A stretch of DNA of 64,000 bases from Roseimicrobium gellanilyticum (GTDB lineage: Bacteria > Verrucomicrobiota > Verrucomicrobiia > Verrucomicrobiales > Verrucomicrobiaceae), in contig NZ_QNRR01000001.1 of the NCBI RefSeq assembly GCF_003315205.1, forward strand, positions 496,001-560,000. The letters run 5' to 3'. A model generated the notes under the pieces. The model saw only the letters and a list, made by a program, of their open reading frames with translations, did no database searches and was not told the origin of the DNA. The position numbers and the translations under genes are program-made. Position 1 is the first letter of the stretch. Each line of letters starts with the position of its first letter. This document shows, in pieces, positions 17,985-26,937 of this stretch.

Positions 17985-19205
17985 ATGAAAACACTGATCA
18001 AAGTAGACCTCAACGCTTCGCCTGAATCCCAAGAATATCTCCACAACCGCTGGCACCCGGACATCCCCATGGTGGCCATGGTCAAACCTGGCGACGAGTT
18101 CCGTGTCGAGTGCATCGACTGGACGGGCAGCCAGATTTTGAACGATGATAACGCGAAGGACGTGGAGGTCGTAGACCTTTCCAAGGTGCACTATCTCAGC
18201 GGCCCCATCGGTGTGGAAGGCGCGGAGCCGGGGGACCTTCTCGTGGTGGACATTCTTGATGTGGGTGTGCTCGAGGAATCCGCCTGGGGTTTCACCGGCA
18301 TCTTTGCCAAGACGAACGGCGGCGGCTTCCTCACGGAACATTATCCGGATGCGCGCAAGGCTTGCTGGGACTTCCACGGCATCTACACCTCCTCCCGCCA
18401 CATTCCGAAGGTGGAGTTCGCCGGCGTGATGCACCCCGGCCTCATCGGCTGCCTTCCTTCCAAGGAGATGCTTGAGACGTGGAACACGCGCGAAAAGGAA
18501 CTCTACGATACCAACCCGGATCGCGTGCCCGCTCTCGCGGCTCTGCCCTACGCCCCCACGGCGCACATGGGCAAGATGACCGGCGATGCCAAGGACAAGG
18601 CGGCCGCGGAAGGTGCGCGTACGGTGCCGCCCCGTGAGCATGGTGGGAATTGCGACATCAAGAACCTGACCAAGGGTTCCAAGGTGTACTTCCCGGTGTA
18701 CGTGAAGGACGGCGGCCTCTCGATGGGGGACATCCACTTCAGCCAGGGCGATGGCGAAATCACCTTCTGCGGTGCCATCGAAATGGCCGGCTACCTTGAC
18801 CTGCGCGTCAGCCTTATCAAGGGCGGCGTGGCGAAGTACGGCGTGGTGAATCCCATCTTCGAACCGAGCCCCCTGTCTCCCGAGTACAAGCGTCATCTCA
18901 TCTTCGAAGGCATCTCCGTGGATGAGTCTGGCAAGCAGCACTACCTGGATCCGCACGTCTCGTACCGCATGGCCTGTCTCAATGCCATCGAGTACATGAA
19001 GAAGTTTGGCTACACGGGTGAGCAGGCGTATGCCATCCTCGGCACCGCTCCGGTGGAAGGTCGCATCAGCGGCATCGTGGATATCCCGAATGCCTGCGCC
19101 ACACTGTGGCTGCCCACGGAAATCTTCGACTTCGACATCCGGCCCAATGCTGATGGACCCACCATCAAGGTGGAGCCCGGAACGGACCTCGCAGTCGTCT
19201 CATAG
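17985..19205 (+). CDS. fmdA: Formamidase (acetamidase/formamidase family)
   Basis: This 406-residue cytosolic protein matches the Methylophilus-type FmdA family throughout, e.g. VHNRWHPDIP-like LHNRWHPDIPMVAMVKPGDE at the N-terminus, then LSGPIGVEGAEPGDLLVVDI, PPREHGGNCDIKNL and MGDIHFSQGDGEI. It hydrolyses formamide to formate and ammonia. The length equals the family norm (~405-410). With the upstream transporter and FmdB downstream it forms an amide-nitrogen scavenging operon, consistent with the nitrate-assimilation island elsewhere in the window. Confidence 0.93.
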   Translation: MKTLIKVDLNASPESQEYLHNRWHPDIPMVAMVKPGDEFRVECIDWTGSQILNDDNAKDVEVVDLSKVHYLSGPIGVEGAEPGDLLVVDILDVGVLEESAWGFTGIFAKTNGGGFLTEHYPDARKACWDFHGIYTSSRHIPKVEFAGVMHPGLIGCLPSKEMLETWNTREKELYDTNPDRVPALAALPYAPTAHMGKMTGDAKDKAAAEGARTVPPREHGGNCDIKNLTKGSKVYFPVYVKDGGLSMGDIHFSQGDGEITFCGAIEMAGYLDLRVSLIKGGVAKYGVVNPIFEPSPLSPEYKRHLIFEGISVDESGKQHYLDPHVSYRMACLNAIEYMKKFGYTGEQAYAILGTAPVEGRISGIVDIPNACATLWLPTEIFDFDIRPNADGPTIKVEPGTDLAVVS

Positions 19206-19310
19206 AACACCCCCCCACTCCCATACTCCCGGGAGCTCCAGAGTCCCATCCTCGGAGCTCCCTCAACGAGCGAGAGATTTTCTTCATCTCACACTCAATC
19301 CATCTTCCTC

Positions 19311-19706
19311 ATGCCCGTTTACAACTACACCTGTCAGGATTGCGGTGGCTTTGAACTTTTCCGCAGCATCGAAGAACGCAATCACGCTGCCACGTGTCCG
19401 GCATGCCAAGGTATCGCCGAGCGCTTCATTGTCGCCCCGAACCTGGCTTTGATGAATCGCAACGTCCGATTCGCGCATGCCACCAATGAGCGCAGCCGTC
19501 ACGAGCCTCGTCTCAGCACCGGTGGTCCTGCCGCGATGGAAGCGGAAGTGTCCCCGAAGCGCAGACGCGGACACACCTGCAGCAGTGGGTGCAATCACGG
19601 CCCTGCCGGATCCAAAGGCGTGCGGCAAAAGCGGTTCGTCGAAACCAAGCTCGGCAAACTCCAGGCGCAGAAGCAGAGCGCGCGGCCGTGGATGCTGGGG
19701 CATTGA
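19311..19706 (+). CDS. fmdB: FmdB family zinc-ribbon protein
   Basis: This 131-residue protein starts MPVYNYTCQDCGGFELFRSI, the FmdB/CxxC regulatory zinc-ribbon signature, with the second Cys pair in CPACQ. The remaining ~80 residues are basic and probably disordered, ending in a Lys/Arg-rich tail. FmdB was named as a putative regulator of the formamidase operon; its mechanism is not established. It lies 105 bases after fmdA. Confidence 0.88.
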   Translation: MPVYNYTCQDCGGFELFRSIEERNHAATCPACQGIAERFIVAPNLALMNRNVRFAHATNERSRHEPRLSTGGPAAMEAEVSPKRRRGHTCSSGCNHGPAGSKGVRQKRFVETKLGKLQAQKQSARPWMLGH

Positions 19707-19731
19707 GGAAGACGCCTCCTATCGGTGCGAG

Positions 19732-20253
19732 CTAGACGCCTGCTTGCGTGCGAGCAGGCAGCACTTCGTTGCTGTAGAATGCCTCTGTCTTGGTGCCAAA
19801 CCAATTCCAGAAGACGAGGGCACAGGTATTCTCAACGCCCCAGGTGCCTTCCTCGAAATTCTCAAGAGTCCACTTGTAGGGCGTTCCATTGGAGCGCCTC
19901 TCCCGGATGCGCATGGAGGGACTGAGCATGTCCCGGATCAGACCCAGCATGCCCGCCACAAAGTCCTTCTTTGGCTCGGTAACGGAGTAGTGTTCATGCC
20001 ATCCTTCGCCCCATAGGATGATCGCGTCCGAGTCGATGTGGACGGTGATATCAAAGCCGGCGTCACCCTTCCCTTGGATTTCGAGGATGGCGTGATCCTC
20101 GTCGTCATCCACGGACCACGAATGCTGAATCTCGGGTTGCTTGGCCAGGAACCTCCTGGCCTCGGATACAAAGAGGCGGCACAACTCGGGGTCGCGATTG
20201 AGTTTGTTCACCGGGATACCTTGGAAATGGAGGGGTTCCGAGGCAATGGTCAC
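19732..20253 (-). CDS. Conserved hypothetical protein
   Basis: This 173-residue, acidic, soluble protein has no signal peptide or membrane segment. Alternating polar and hydrophobic residues (HAILEIQGKGDAGFDITVHI) suggest a beta-rich N-terminal half, and there is a Trp-rich C-terminal half (KWTLENFEEGTWGVENTC). I do not recognise a family. It is convergent with fmdB (25-base gap) and divergent from gpsA. Confidence 0.65.
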   Translation of the reverse strand: MTIASEPLHFQGIPVNKLNRDPELCRLFVSEARRFLAKQPEIQHSWSVDDDEDHAILEIQGKGDAGFDITVHIDSDAIILWGEGWHEHYSVTEPKKDFVAGMLGLIRDMLSPSMRIRERRSNGTPYKWTLENFEEGTWGVENTCALVFWNWFGTKTEAFYSNEVLPARTQAGV

Positions 20254-20344
20254 TTTCTTTACAAGGCGGGATCCAATTCACCGGTTGCCCGTGGTGGCGT
20301 TTTTGGAATGGCTTTGCTAGACTTGCCCTCCGAAGCACCGCCTC

Positions 20345-21397
20345 ATGCCCACCAGCACCCCACCGTCGAGCCTTTCCGAAAACGCACCTCCGCTGAAATC
20401 CGCCCTCGTCCTTGGAGCGGGGAGCTGGGGCACGGCGCTTGCCGACATGCTGGCGCGTCGCGGACTCGAGGTCGTCTTCTGGGGCCGCGATGAAGCGCTG
20501 ATGAGTGCCATGGCCAGCACGCGCCGGAATGAGCGCTACTTGTCCGAGATGGAAATCCACGAAGGTGTGCGACCCACACACGATTTCGCCGTATTGAAAG
20601 AAGCCAAGGCAGATCTCGTGGTCTTCGTAATGCCCTCCAAGGGGCTGCGCTCCGTGTCCGCCCAGCTTCACGATGCGGGCGTGTTTCACGGGAGGGAGCT
20701 TCTTCTCTCCTGCACGAAGGGCATTGAAATGACCACCGGCAAGACCATGTCCGGCGTGTTGGGAGACGTCTTCCCCCAGCACCGGCATGCCGCGCTCTCC
20801 GGGCCGAACCACGCCGAGGAAATCTCGCGCCAGATGCCCAGCGCCGGCGTGGTGGCGTGTGATGATGCGGAGTCCGCGCTCGCCCTGCAGTCCTGCTTCA
20901 CGCTCCCGTGGTTCCGCTGTTACACCAGCGAAGACGTCCTGGGGGTCGAGTGGGCCGGTGCCATGAAGAATGTCTACGCCATTGCCGCAGGCATCGCCCG
21001 CGGATTGAACTTGGGGGACAACGCCATCGCGGCCCTCGTGACGCGGGGCCTTGCAGAGATGGTGCGTCTCGGTGTGTCTCGCGGCGGGCAGGTGGAGACC
21101 TTCTATGGCCTGAGTGGGGTGGGGGACCTGGTGGCCACGTGCTACTCCGAGCACAGCCGGAATAACCGCGTGGGCAAGCTCCTCGGCCAGGGCATGCCTC
21201 TTGCGGAAATCATCGCCAGCACTCGCATGGTAGCCGAGGGGGTGCCGAATACTGAAAGCCTGTGGCACTCGGCCCGCGCTGCCGGGGTGCGCACCCCGCT
21301 CATGGATGCGGTCTATGGCGTGCTCTATGAAAACAAGCCACCGAAGCGAGCGCTTCAGGAGTTGCTGGGCCGTGACCCTAGACCCGAGAATGACTAG
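20345..21397 (+). CDS. gpsA: NAD(P)-dependent glycerol-3-phosphate dehydrogenase
   Basis: This 350-residue protein has the Rossmann start ALVLGAGSWGTALADMLARR (after about 20 extra N-terminal residues), FVMPSKGLRSV, the catalytic-lysine block EWAGAMKNVYAIAAGIARGL and the C-terminal GLSGVGDLVATC segment. It makes sn-glycerol-3-phosphate from dihydroxyacetone phosphate for phospholipid synthesis. It is monocistronic in this window. Confidence 0.95.
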   Translation: MPTSTPPSSLSENAPPLKSALVLGAGSWGTALADMLARRGLEVVFWGRDEALMSAMASTRRNERYLSEMEIHEGVRPTHDFAVLKEAKADLVVFVMPSKGLRSVSAQLHDAGVFHGRELLLSCTKGIEMTTGKTMSGVLGDVFPQHRHAALSGPNHAEEISRQMPSAGVVACDDAESALALQSCFTLPWFRCYTSEDVLGVEWAGAMKNVYAIAAGIARGLNLGDNAIAALVTRGLAEMVRLGVSRGGQVETFYGLSGVGDLVATCYSEHSRNNRVGKLLGQGMPLAEIIASTRMVAEGVPNTESLWHSARAAGVRTPLMDAVYGVLYENKPPKRALQELLGRDPRPEND

Positions 21398-21676
21398 GCG
21401 CGGATTGTGGACAAAACGATCCCCCATTGCGGGCTGGAGGGCACTCTGCGATTCCACCTCCCCTTTCAGGGGCTCAATTTGCGCTCTTGGCATTGCTGAA
21501 ACGCGCTCAAAAAATGACCGGGTATCCCAGAAAGATGACCCGAATGAATGTTTTTCTTAAAAAATCAAAGAAATCCGGTTGAGTGGCGTGAAGCGGGGGT
21601 GCTACCCTAACCGCCCTCCACGCTCGGAGAGTACCCCCACCCACCTAGTGATAATCTTAAACCAAGGAGAACGCCT

Positions 21677-23095
21677 GTGAAGTTCAAGTGCCCCTCGTGC
21701 GGAATGAGTCTGAAAGCTGAGCCAGAAATGGCGGGCAAGGTTGTCCGCTGTCCCGGCTGCAATACGAAACTCCAGATCCCCGAGACTGCTGCGCCGAGCT
21801 CAGCCACCGGCACGATAGGTGCGCCTCCCAGCGGCGGCGGCCTTCCTCTTCCTGATGCGGCGGGTGGTCTCCCTCCCAGCGGTGCCTCCGAGCCAATGAA
21901 CTTCCAACAGGAGAAGCCGCAACGTACTGGCTGGAAGGAAGCGGACCCCACGAACCCCAATGGCTTTGTCACCTTCGGCATCGGCTTGGTGCTTACGCTG
22001 ACATGGTTCGGCATCGTGTTCCCCTTCCAGGCTCCCGATGGCAAGGACATGTCCCAGTTCACCACCATGGAGTTCGTGGCGAACGTGTTCTACAAGCACC
22101 TTGAGGTCAGCTTCATCAATACGCTCTTCTTCTTCTGGGCGATGGCCATCTTGTACCTCAAGTTCCAGAAGTTGCGTCACCAGCGCGAGGCGCTCCTCCT
22201 CGACGTGCTGCCCCAGGAGCTGGGCCAGCAGATCAATTCGCAGAACGTGGGCACCTTCATCGACCACGTGTACAACCTCCCCCACCGCCTGCGGGACAGC
22301 CTCATGGTGAATCGTATTCGCAAGGCGCTGGAACTCTTCGAAATCAAGACATCCACCTCTGAGGTGAGCAACATGATGTCCAGCCAGTCGAACATCGACG
22401 CGGCTCGTATCGGAGGCAGTTACATCATGACCCGCGCATTCCTTTGGGCGATTCCGCTCATGGGCTTCATTGGAACGGTTATCGGTCTTTCTCACGCCAT
22501 CTCGGGCATGAGCTTCCGGGACATGGGGAACGTGGATGCGATCATCTCCTCCCTCGGTGCGGTGACGAGCGGTCTGGGTACCGCGTTCGACGCTACGCTG
22601 CTGGGTCTTATCTTCGCGGTGACGCTGAATTTCCCGATGAACTCGCTCGCGAAGTCGGAAGACGAGACGCTTAACGAAATCGATGCCTTCTGCAACGAAG
22701 TGCTGCTGCCACGCCTCCACGACGGTGCTGGCGCAGGCGGAGGCGACATCGGCGCCATCGCGGATTCCGTCATCAAGGGCTTGTCCTCGACCCAGCGAGA
22801 GTTCCTTACCGACCTCAATGAACTCTCCAAGCGTATGAACGAATACGCGACCAATCTGGACCGCCGCTCGGACGCCTTCCAGGCCACGGTGCAGAAAGAA
22901 TTCATCCACAATATGACCACCATGCGTGGTGAAGTGGAGGGTGCCCTGCGCGACTCCATGAAGATGACCTCCCAGTACATCGCCGCACTCGAGACCGGCA
23001 TCCGTGGGCTCAACACCGTGCTCAAGGAGCTCGGCGAGAAGCAGATCATCATTCAGCAGACCAAGAAAAAGGGGTGGTTCAGCCGCGGCGAATAA
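21677..23095 (+). CDS. MotA/TolQ/ExbB channel protein with N-terminal zinc ribbon
   Basis: This 472-residue protein starts at GTG 21677, 8 bases after a good AAGGAG site. Residues 1-37 form an MJ0042-type zinc ribbon (CPSCGMSL and CPGCNTKL), followed by a Gly/Pro/Ala linker of about 50 residues. Four membrane segments follow: residues ~95-117, ~140-160, ~253-278 and ~296-318. The last two carry WAIPLMGFIGTVIGLSHAI and GLGTAFDATLLGLIFAV, the ExbB/TolQ channel signature. About 150 residues of cytoplasmic coiled coil follow. The two genes behind it encode ExbD-like proteins, so the operon probably makes a proton-driven inner-membrane motor. Its task is unknown. Confidence 0.85.
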   Translation: MKFKCPSCGMSLKAEPEMAGKVVRCPGCNTKLQIPETAAPSSATGTIGAPPSGGGLPLPDAAGGLPPSGASEPMNFQQEKPQRTGWKEADPTNPNGFVTFGIGLVLTLTWFGIVFPFQAPDGKDMSQFTTMEFVANVFYKHLEVSFINTLFFFWAMAILYLKFQKLRHQREALLLDVLPQELGQQINSQNVGTFIDHVYNLPHRLRDSLMVNRIRKALELFEIKTSTSEVSNMMSSQSNIDAARIGGSYIMTRAFLWAIPLMGFIGTVIGLSHAISGMSFRDMGNVDAIISSLGAVTSGLGTAFDATLLGLIFAVTLNFPMNSLAKSEDETLNEIDAFCNEVLLPRLHDGAGAGGGDIGAIADSVIKGLSSTQREFLTDLNELSKRMNEYATNLDRRSDAFQATVQKEFIHNMTTMRGEVEGALRDSMKMTSQYIAALETGIRGLNTVLKELGEKQIIIQQTKKKGWFSRGE

Positions 23096-23119
23096 CCCCC
23101 CGGACCGACGCGCCGGGGG
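23096..23119 (+). other. Short GC-rich hairpin between motor genes
   Basis: CCCCCGG (23097-23103) and CCGGGGG (23113-23119) form a 7-bp stem directly after the ExbB-like gene. There is no T run. It may tune read-through to the two ExbD-like genes, which would be needed in lower amount than the channel subunit. Confidence 0.3.
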
Positions 23120-23172
23120 AGGCTTGCCATTCCCCCCGGCTTTGAAGTACACTTGCCCCGTCTCCTTGCCCC

Positions 23173-24168
23173 ATGTCTCGCTCCCGCCACAAGAGAACCG
23201 ACGAGCTTCTCCTGATCCCGTTCCTGGACATCCTGTGTTCTTTGATCGGGATTCTGGTGCTGATCATCGTCGTGCTTTGCGTGGCCCAGTCCCAGCAGAC
23301 CAACGGCCGTACTCCGGAGGAGATCGAGCGCTCCAAGCAGTATGTGGAGGCGTTGAAGAAGGAGAAGGAAGTCTCGAAGGATGACGTGAAGCAGAAGGAG
23401 CAGCTCGCCAAGCTGGAGGAGAAGCGCAAGGAAGCTGAGGATAAACAGCAGCGCCTGGCAAAGCTCCGCAAGCTGCTCTCCACCTCTGCGGACATCCAGA
23501 AGATGAACCAGGAGCTCAGCCAGAACCTCATCAAGGAACTGGACAACCTGCTCCTGGAGATCGAGGGCCTCAGCAAGCAGGATGGCGAGCTGAAGAAAGA
23601 GATCGAGACGCTCATGGCCGAGCTCAAGGCACGCCAGGCTCCTCTGGAGAAGAAACTACCACCGGTGATGGTGCAGCCCAGCGGCTCTGGTCTTGCCCAA
23701 GGTACCAAGCTCTACTTTGTGGAAGTCACCGCGGGGAAACTCACCATCTTCTGGGACCAGCAAAAGAAGACAGTCGTAAGTGCCACGGATGAGGTCATCG
23801 CTGCAGATGTGGCCTACAACCATTTGCTGAAGGAAGTCCTCAAGATCCCGCAGTCGAAAATCATCTTCCTCATGCGTGACGACGGCATGGGCGCTTACAA
23901 CAAGGCTGCCGGCTGGGCGCAGGCCACCTACAATTACCGCGTGGACCAGATCGGCAAGCTGCTCCTCCCTGGCCGTGGCGAGGTGGACCTCAAAATGTTC
24001 CGTGACTACCTCGGCACCATGCAGCCGCCTCCAGAGGCGAAGCTGGTTCCCGCGGCAGGTGCTGCACCAGCTCCTGCGGCGGCTCCGCCTCCTGCTCCCG
24101 GAGCTCCTGCACCGGCTGCCACCCCTCCTCCTTCAGCGCCAGCGGCTGCTGCTACCAACAAAGCCTAG
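23173..24168 (+). CDS. ExbD-like membrane protein with coiled coil (first partner)
   Basis: This 331-residue protein has one N-terminal membrane helix (about residues 15-38) that carries an aspartate at its entry (Asp19 in LLIPFLDILCSLIGILVLII), as in ExbD and TolR. A long charged coiled coil (about residues 45-160), a compact domain (about 165-275) and a Pro/Ala-rich tail follow, presumably in the periplasm. It stands between the zinc-ribbon ExbB gene and a paralogue of itself. The gene-level context and Asp19 argue for a motor subunit; a general hypothetical protein is the fallback. Confidence 0.75.
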   Translation: MSRSRHKRTDELLLIPFLDILCSLIGILVLIIVVLCVAQSQQTNGRTPEEIERSKQYVEALKKEKEVSKDDVKQKEQLAKLEEKRKEAEDKQQRLAKLRKLLSTSADIQKMNQELSQNLIKELDNLLLEIEGLSKQDGELKKEIETLMAELKARQAPLEKKLPPVMVQPSGSGLAQGTKLYFVEVTAGKLTIFWDQQKKTVVSATDEVIAADVAYNHLLKEVLKIPQSKIIFLMRDDGMGAYNKAAGWAQATYNYRVDQIGKLLLPGRGEVDLKMFRDYLGTMQPPPEAKLVPAAGAAPAPAAAPPPAPGAPAPAATPPPSAPAAAATNKA

Positions 24169-24180
24169 CCCCAGTTACCC

Positions 24181-25326
24181 ATGGCAAAACGCAAAGAGCA
24201 ACACGACGAGGAGCTTCCGTTTGTGGCCCTCATGGATACCATGACGAACGTCGTGGGCGTGCTCATCATCGTGCTCGTCATGATCGGGGTCAGCCTCGCG
24301 AACTCGGTGAAGAAGGTGTTTTCCGAGCTGCCCGATGTCACGGTGACCCAGCTTGAACAGCTCCTGAAAAAGATCGCCGACAATACGCCCAAGGAGGATC
24401 CCAAGAAGATCGACGAGGAACTCAAGAAGCTGGAGCAGCAGATCAAGAAGGACGCTGAGGACCTCAAGACCATGGACCTCAGTGCAGAAAAGCAGAATGT
24501 GAAGCTCATGGACCTCGATGATTTGCAGAAGCAGCTCGAGGAACGCAAGAGGGCGCGCAATGGCAAAAAGGAACAGGTCGACAAGCTGTTGGCTGAAGTG
24601 GACAAGCTGAAGGCCCTGCTGGACACCACCCCTGTCTATCAGCCGCCACCCGCCACCATCGTGCGCCTGCCGAATCCCAAGGAGATTCCCAAGGAGGCTG
24701 TGATGCATCGCTTCCTGGCAACCGGAGGTCGCATCTACTACCTCAATGATGAGGCGTTCATGAAGTCCGTAACGGACGAAATCGACAAGAACTACAAGCA
24801 GCTCATCCACTCTGAGGTCGAGGTGAAGGACGCGAACGGTTTCGTGGTCATGGTGAAGGAGCGTGGCAAGGATGTGCCGAAGAAGAAGACGATCCTCGAT
24901 CAGCAGAAGCTCTCTGATCTCTTCGCCCGGAGGAAGATTGAGAATCGCGACCTGAAGGTGGAACTGGTGGTCACACCCACTTCGGCCCGCATTCCGATGC
25001 GCCTCGTTCCCAATCCTACAGGGGGAGAATCCACGGTGGACGTCAAGAATCCGGCCTCCGTCTTCCAGCGTCTCATGCGCAAGCTCAAGTCTGAGCCCGG
25101 CTCGGTGGTGTGGTTCTATGTCTACAAGGACTCCGTCGAGACCTACCTCGCAGCGCGTGATGTGGCAGATGCCGTGGGTGTCCCTGTCGGCTGGGAAGTG
25201 TACACGAATCCGTACTTCCAGCGGAATGTGCAGGCGTATGAGGTGAACTTCACGCCGCCGAAGCCGCAGCCTCCGCCGCCTCCTGGCGCGGTGCGCATCG
25301 CTCCGCCCAAGGCCACGGTGGACTAG
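24181..25326 (+). CDS. ExbD-like membrane protein with coiled coil (second partner)
   Basis: This 381-residue protein has the same architecture as its upstream neighbour: acidic/basic start, one helix with Asp19 (LPFVALMDTMTNVVGVLIIV), a charged coiled coil (about residues 55-145) and a C-terminal domain ending in a Pro-rich tail. The two C-terminal domains are different in sequence. It begins 12 bases after the previous stop, so they are co-translated. Together they suggest a heterodimeric ExbD-type unit. Confidence 0.75.
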   Translation: MAKRKEQHDEELPFVALMDTMTNVVGVLIIVLVMIGVSLANSVKKVFSELPDVTVTQLEQLLKKIADNTPKEDPKKIDEELKKLEQQIKKDAEDLKTMDLSAEKQNVKLMDLDDLQKQLEERKRARNGKKEQVDKLLAEVDKLKALLDTTPVYQPPPATIVRLPNPKEIPKEAVMHRFLATGGRIYYLNDEAFMKSVTDEIDKNYKQLIHSEVEVKDANGFVVMVKERGKDVPKKKTILDQQKLSDLFARRKIENRDLKVELVVTPTSARIPMRLVPNPTGGESTVDVKNPASVFQRLMRKLKSEPGSVVWFYVYKDSVETYLAARDVADAVGVPVGWEVYTNPYFQRNVQAYEVNFTPPKPQPPPPPGAVRIAPPKATVD

Positions 25327-25476
25327 GAGCGCCCTGTCAATGGGTTGTTGAGCGTAGAGTTTGGTTGTCCGAACTCCCCCACTCACACGGTGTGGATGCC
25401 GCTAGGTGTCCGCCCCTATCGCTGCATCGCGGGCTGTCACTTTACGCTCAAATTCAGCCTGCGGCGCGATCCGTGC

Positions 25477-26937
25477 ATGAAGCCACCCAAAAAGTGGCAA
25501 CCACGAATGCACGCGCAGATCCTCGCTCCGCCCCTTGAAGCTTCACCGCCTGACGCCCCGGCCACGGAGCCATTGCATGCGCGAGGCTGGTTGAAACTGT
25601 TTCGCGATACCTTTCGCGGCTGGTCAGAAGACAAGGCGCTGAGGCTCGCCGCGGCGCTCGCCTACTACTCGGTCTTTTCCATCGCCCCGCTTCTGGTCAT
25701 CACCATTGCCATCGCGGGGCTCGTACTTGGCGATGATGCGGCCTCGGGCAAGCTCTATGATGCGATGAAAGGCTACATCGGCGGCCAGGCTGCTACCGGC
25801 GTTCAAGCAATGGTGGAAAGTGCCTCAAGGCCGAAGAGTGGCATCATCGCCACGGTGGTCGGTGGGGCCACGCTGCTCCTCGGGGCGTCTGGTGTACTCG
25901 GTCAGCTCAAGGATGCGCTCAATACCATCTGGGAGGTGGAGGTGAAGAAGGGCGTTGGATTGGCTTTCATGATTCGCTCGAAGTTTCTGAATTTCGGCAT
26001 GGTGCTGGTCATCGGTCTTCTACTTCTGGTGTCGTTGCTTCTCAGTTCCTTCCTCACCAGCTTGAACCAGAGCTTCGAGCAGATCCTCGCACTGCCAGCG
26101 TGGGTGTGGACCATCGTGGCATCCCTTGTCTCGCTCGGAGTCATCTCCACACTATTTGCCATGCTCTTCAAGATTCTCCCGGATGCGTGCATTCGCTGGC
26201 GGGATGTGTGGATCGGTGCGCTCATCACCGCCGTGCTCTTTGAGTTGGGCAAGTTCGCGCTGGGATGGTACCTGGGCCGTGAAAGCACCGCGAATGCCTA
26301 CGGCTCTGCAGGCTCGGTGGTCTTGCTGATTCTCTGGGTCTACTACGCCTCCTGCATTCTGCTCTTCGGTGCTGAGTTTACCCAGGTGTATGCCGCAGCT
26401 ACGGGACACGTGATCAAGCCCAGTGCGTATGCCCAGACAGCTCCGGAGGCAGCGCTGAAAGCGGAGAAGAACATGGCCGTGTCTCCGCAGCACGGTGCGA
26501 CGAGCGTGGATGAGGAAGGGGAAACATGGACTCCGGAAGCGCGCGCGCATCGTCAGCGAGAGAAGGTGAATCCCGTTTTCTCGCATCGCTTGTTCGATCC
26601 CGTGCTGAAGTATTTGGAAGGGCGTGGCATGCTCTTGAGCATTGAGGCGAAGGAGGCTTTGGGGCAATCGGTGGCGATTCTCATCCTGGCCGCCGTCGCC
26701 TGCGTGACTTTGTTTGTGGCGTGGTCTCTGCTGGCCATCGCGTTGGTGGGTCTGCTTGCGAATCATTTTGATTGGCCGTGGGTGAATGCCGTTGCCTTGA
26801 CCGGAGGCGCCCATCTGCTTGCCGTCATCGTGGTGGCACTACTCATCTGGCGTCGCGTGGTGAAAGGCGCATGGTTTGCAGAGACTTTCAAGGAACTCAA
26901 AAAGGACCGCATATGGCTTCGGGGAACGCCGCACTAA
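25477..26937 (+). CDS. YihY/UPF0761 family membrane protein with C-terminal holin-like domain
   Basis: About 486 residues from ATG 25477; ATG 25507 is also possible and the frame is open to TTG 25345. The YihY/virulence-factor-BrkB domain spans about residues 30-310 with six membrane helices; typical stretches are RLAAALAYYSVFSIAPLLVI and YGSAGSVVLLILWVYYASCI with LLFGAEFTQVYA. A second region (about residues 385-486) has two helices and the ending KELKKDRIWLR, like the Phage_holin_3_6 family that often accompanies YihY. The function of YihY is not established; the holin-like part does not imply a phage. It overlaps the next gene by 25 bases. Confidence 0.85.
   Translation: MKPPKKWQPRMHAQILAPPLEASPPDAPATEPLHARGWLKLFRDTFRGWSEDKALRLAAALAYYSVFSIAPLLVITIAIAGLVLGDDAASGKLYDAMKGYIGGQAATGVQAMVESASRPKSGIIATVVGGATLLLGASGVLGQLKDALNTIWEVEVKKGVGLAFMIRSKFLNFGMVLVIGLLLLVSLLLSSFLTSLNQSFEQILALPAWVWTIVASLVSLGVISTLFAMLFKILPDACIRWRDVWIGALITAVLFELGKFALGWYLGRESTANAYGSAGSVVLLILWVYYASCILLFGAEFTQVYAAATGHVIKPSAYAQTAPEAALKAEKNMAVSPQHGATSVDEEGETWTPEARAHRQREKVNPVFSHRLFDPVLKYLEGRGMLLSIEAKEALGQSVAILILAAVACVTLFVAWSLLAIALVGLLANHFDWPWVNAVALTGGAHLLAVIVVALLIWRRVVKGAWFAETFKELKKDRIWLRGTPH

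Noticed and set aside
20105-21493. Minus-strand frame of 462 codons opposite gpsA
   Set aside because: The plus strand encodes an unmistakable GpsA; the antisense frame has no family features.
26620-26937. Prophage signal from the holin-like domain
   Set aside because: No other phage gene is near, and this domain commonly accompanies YihY in non-phage settings.
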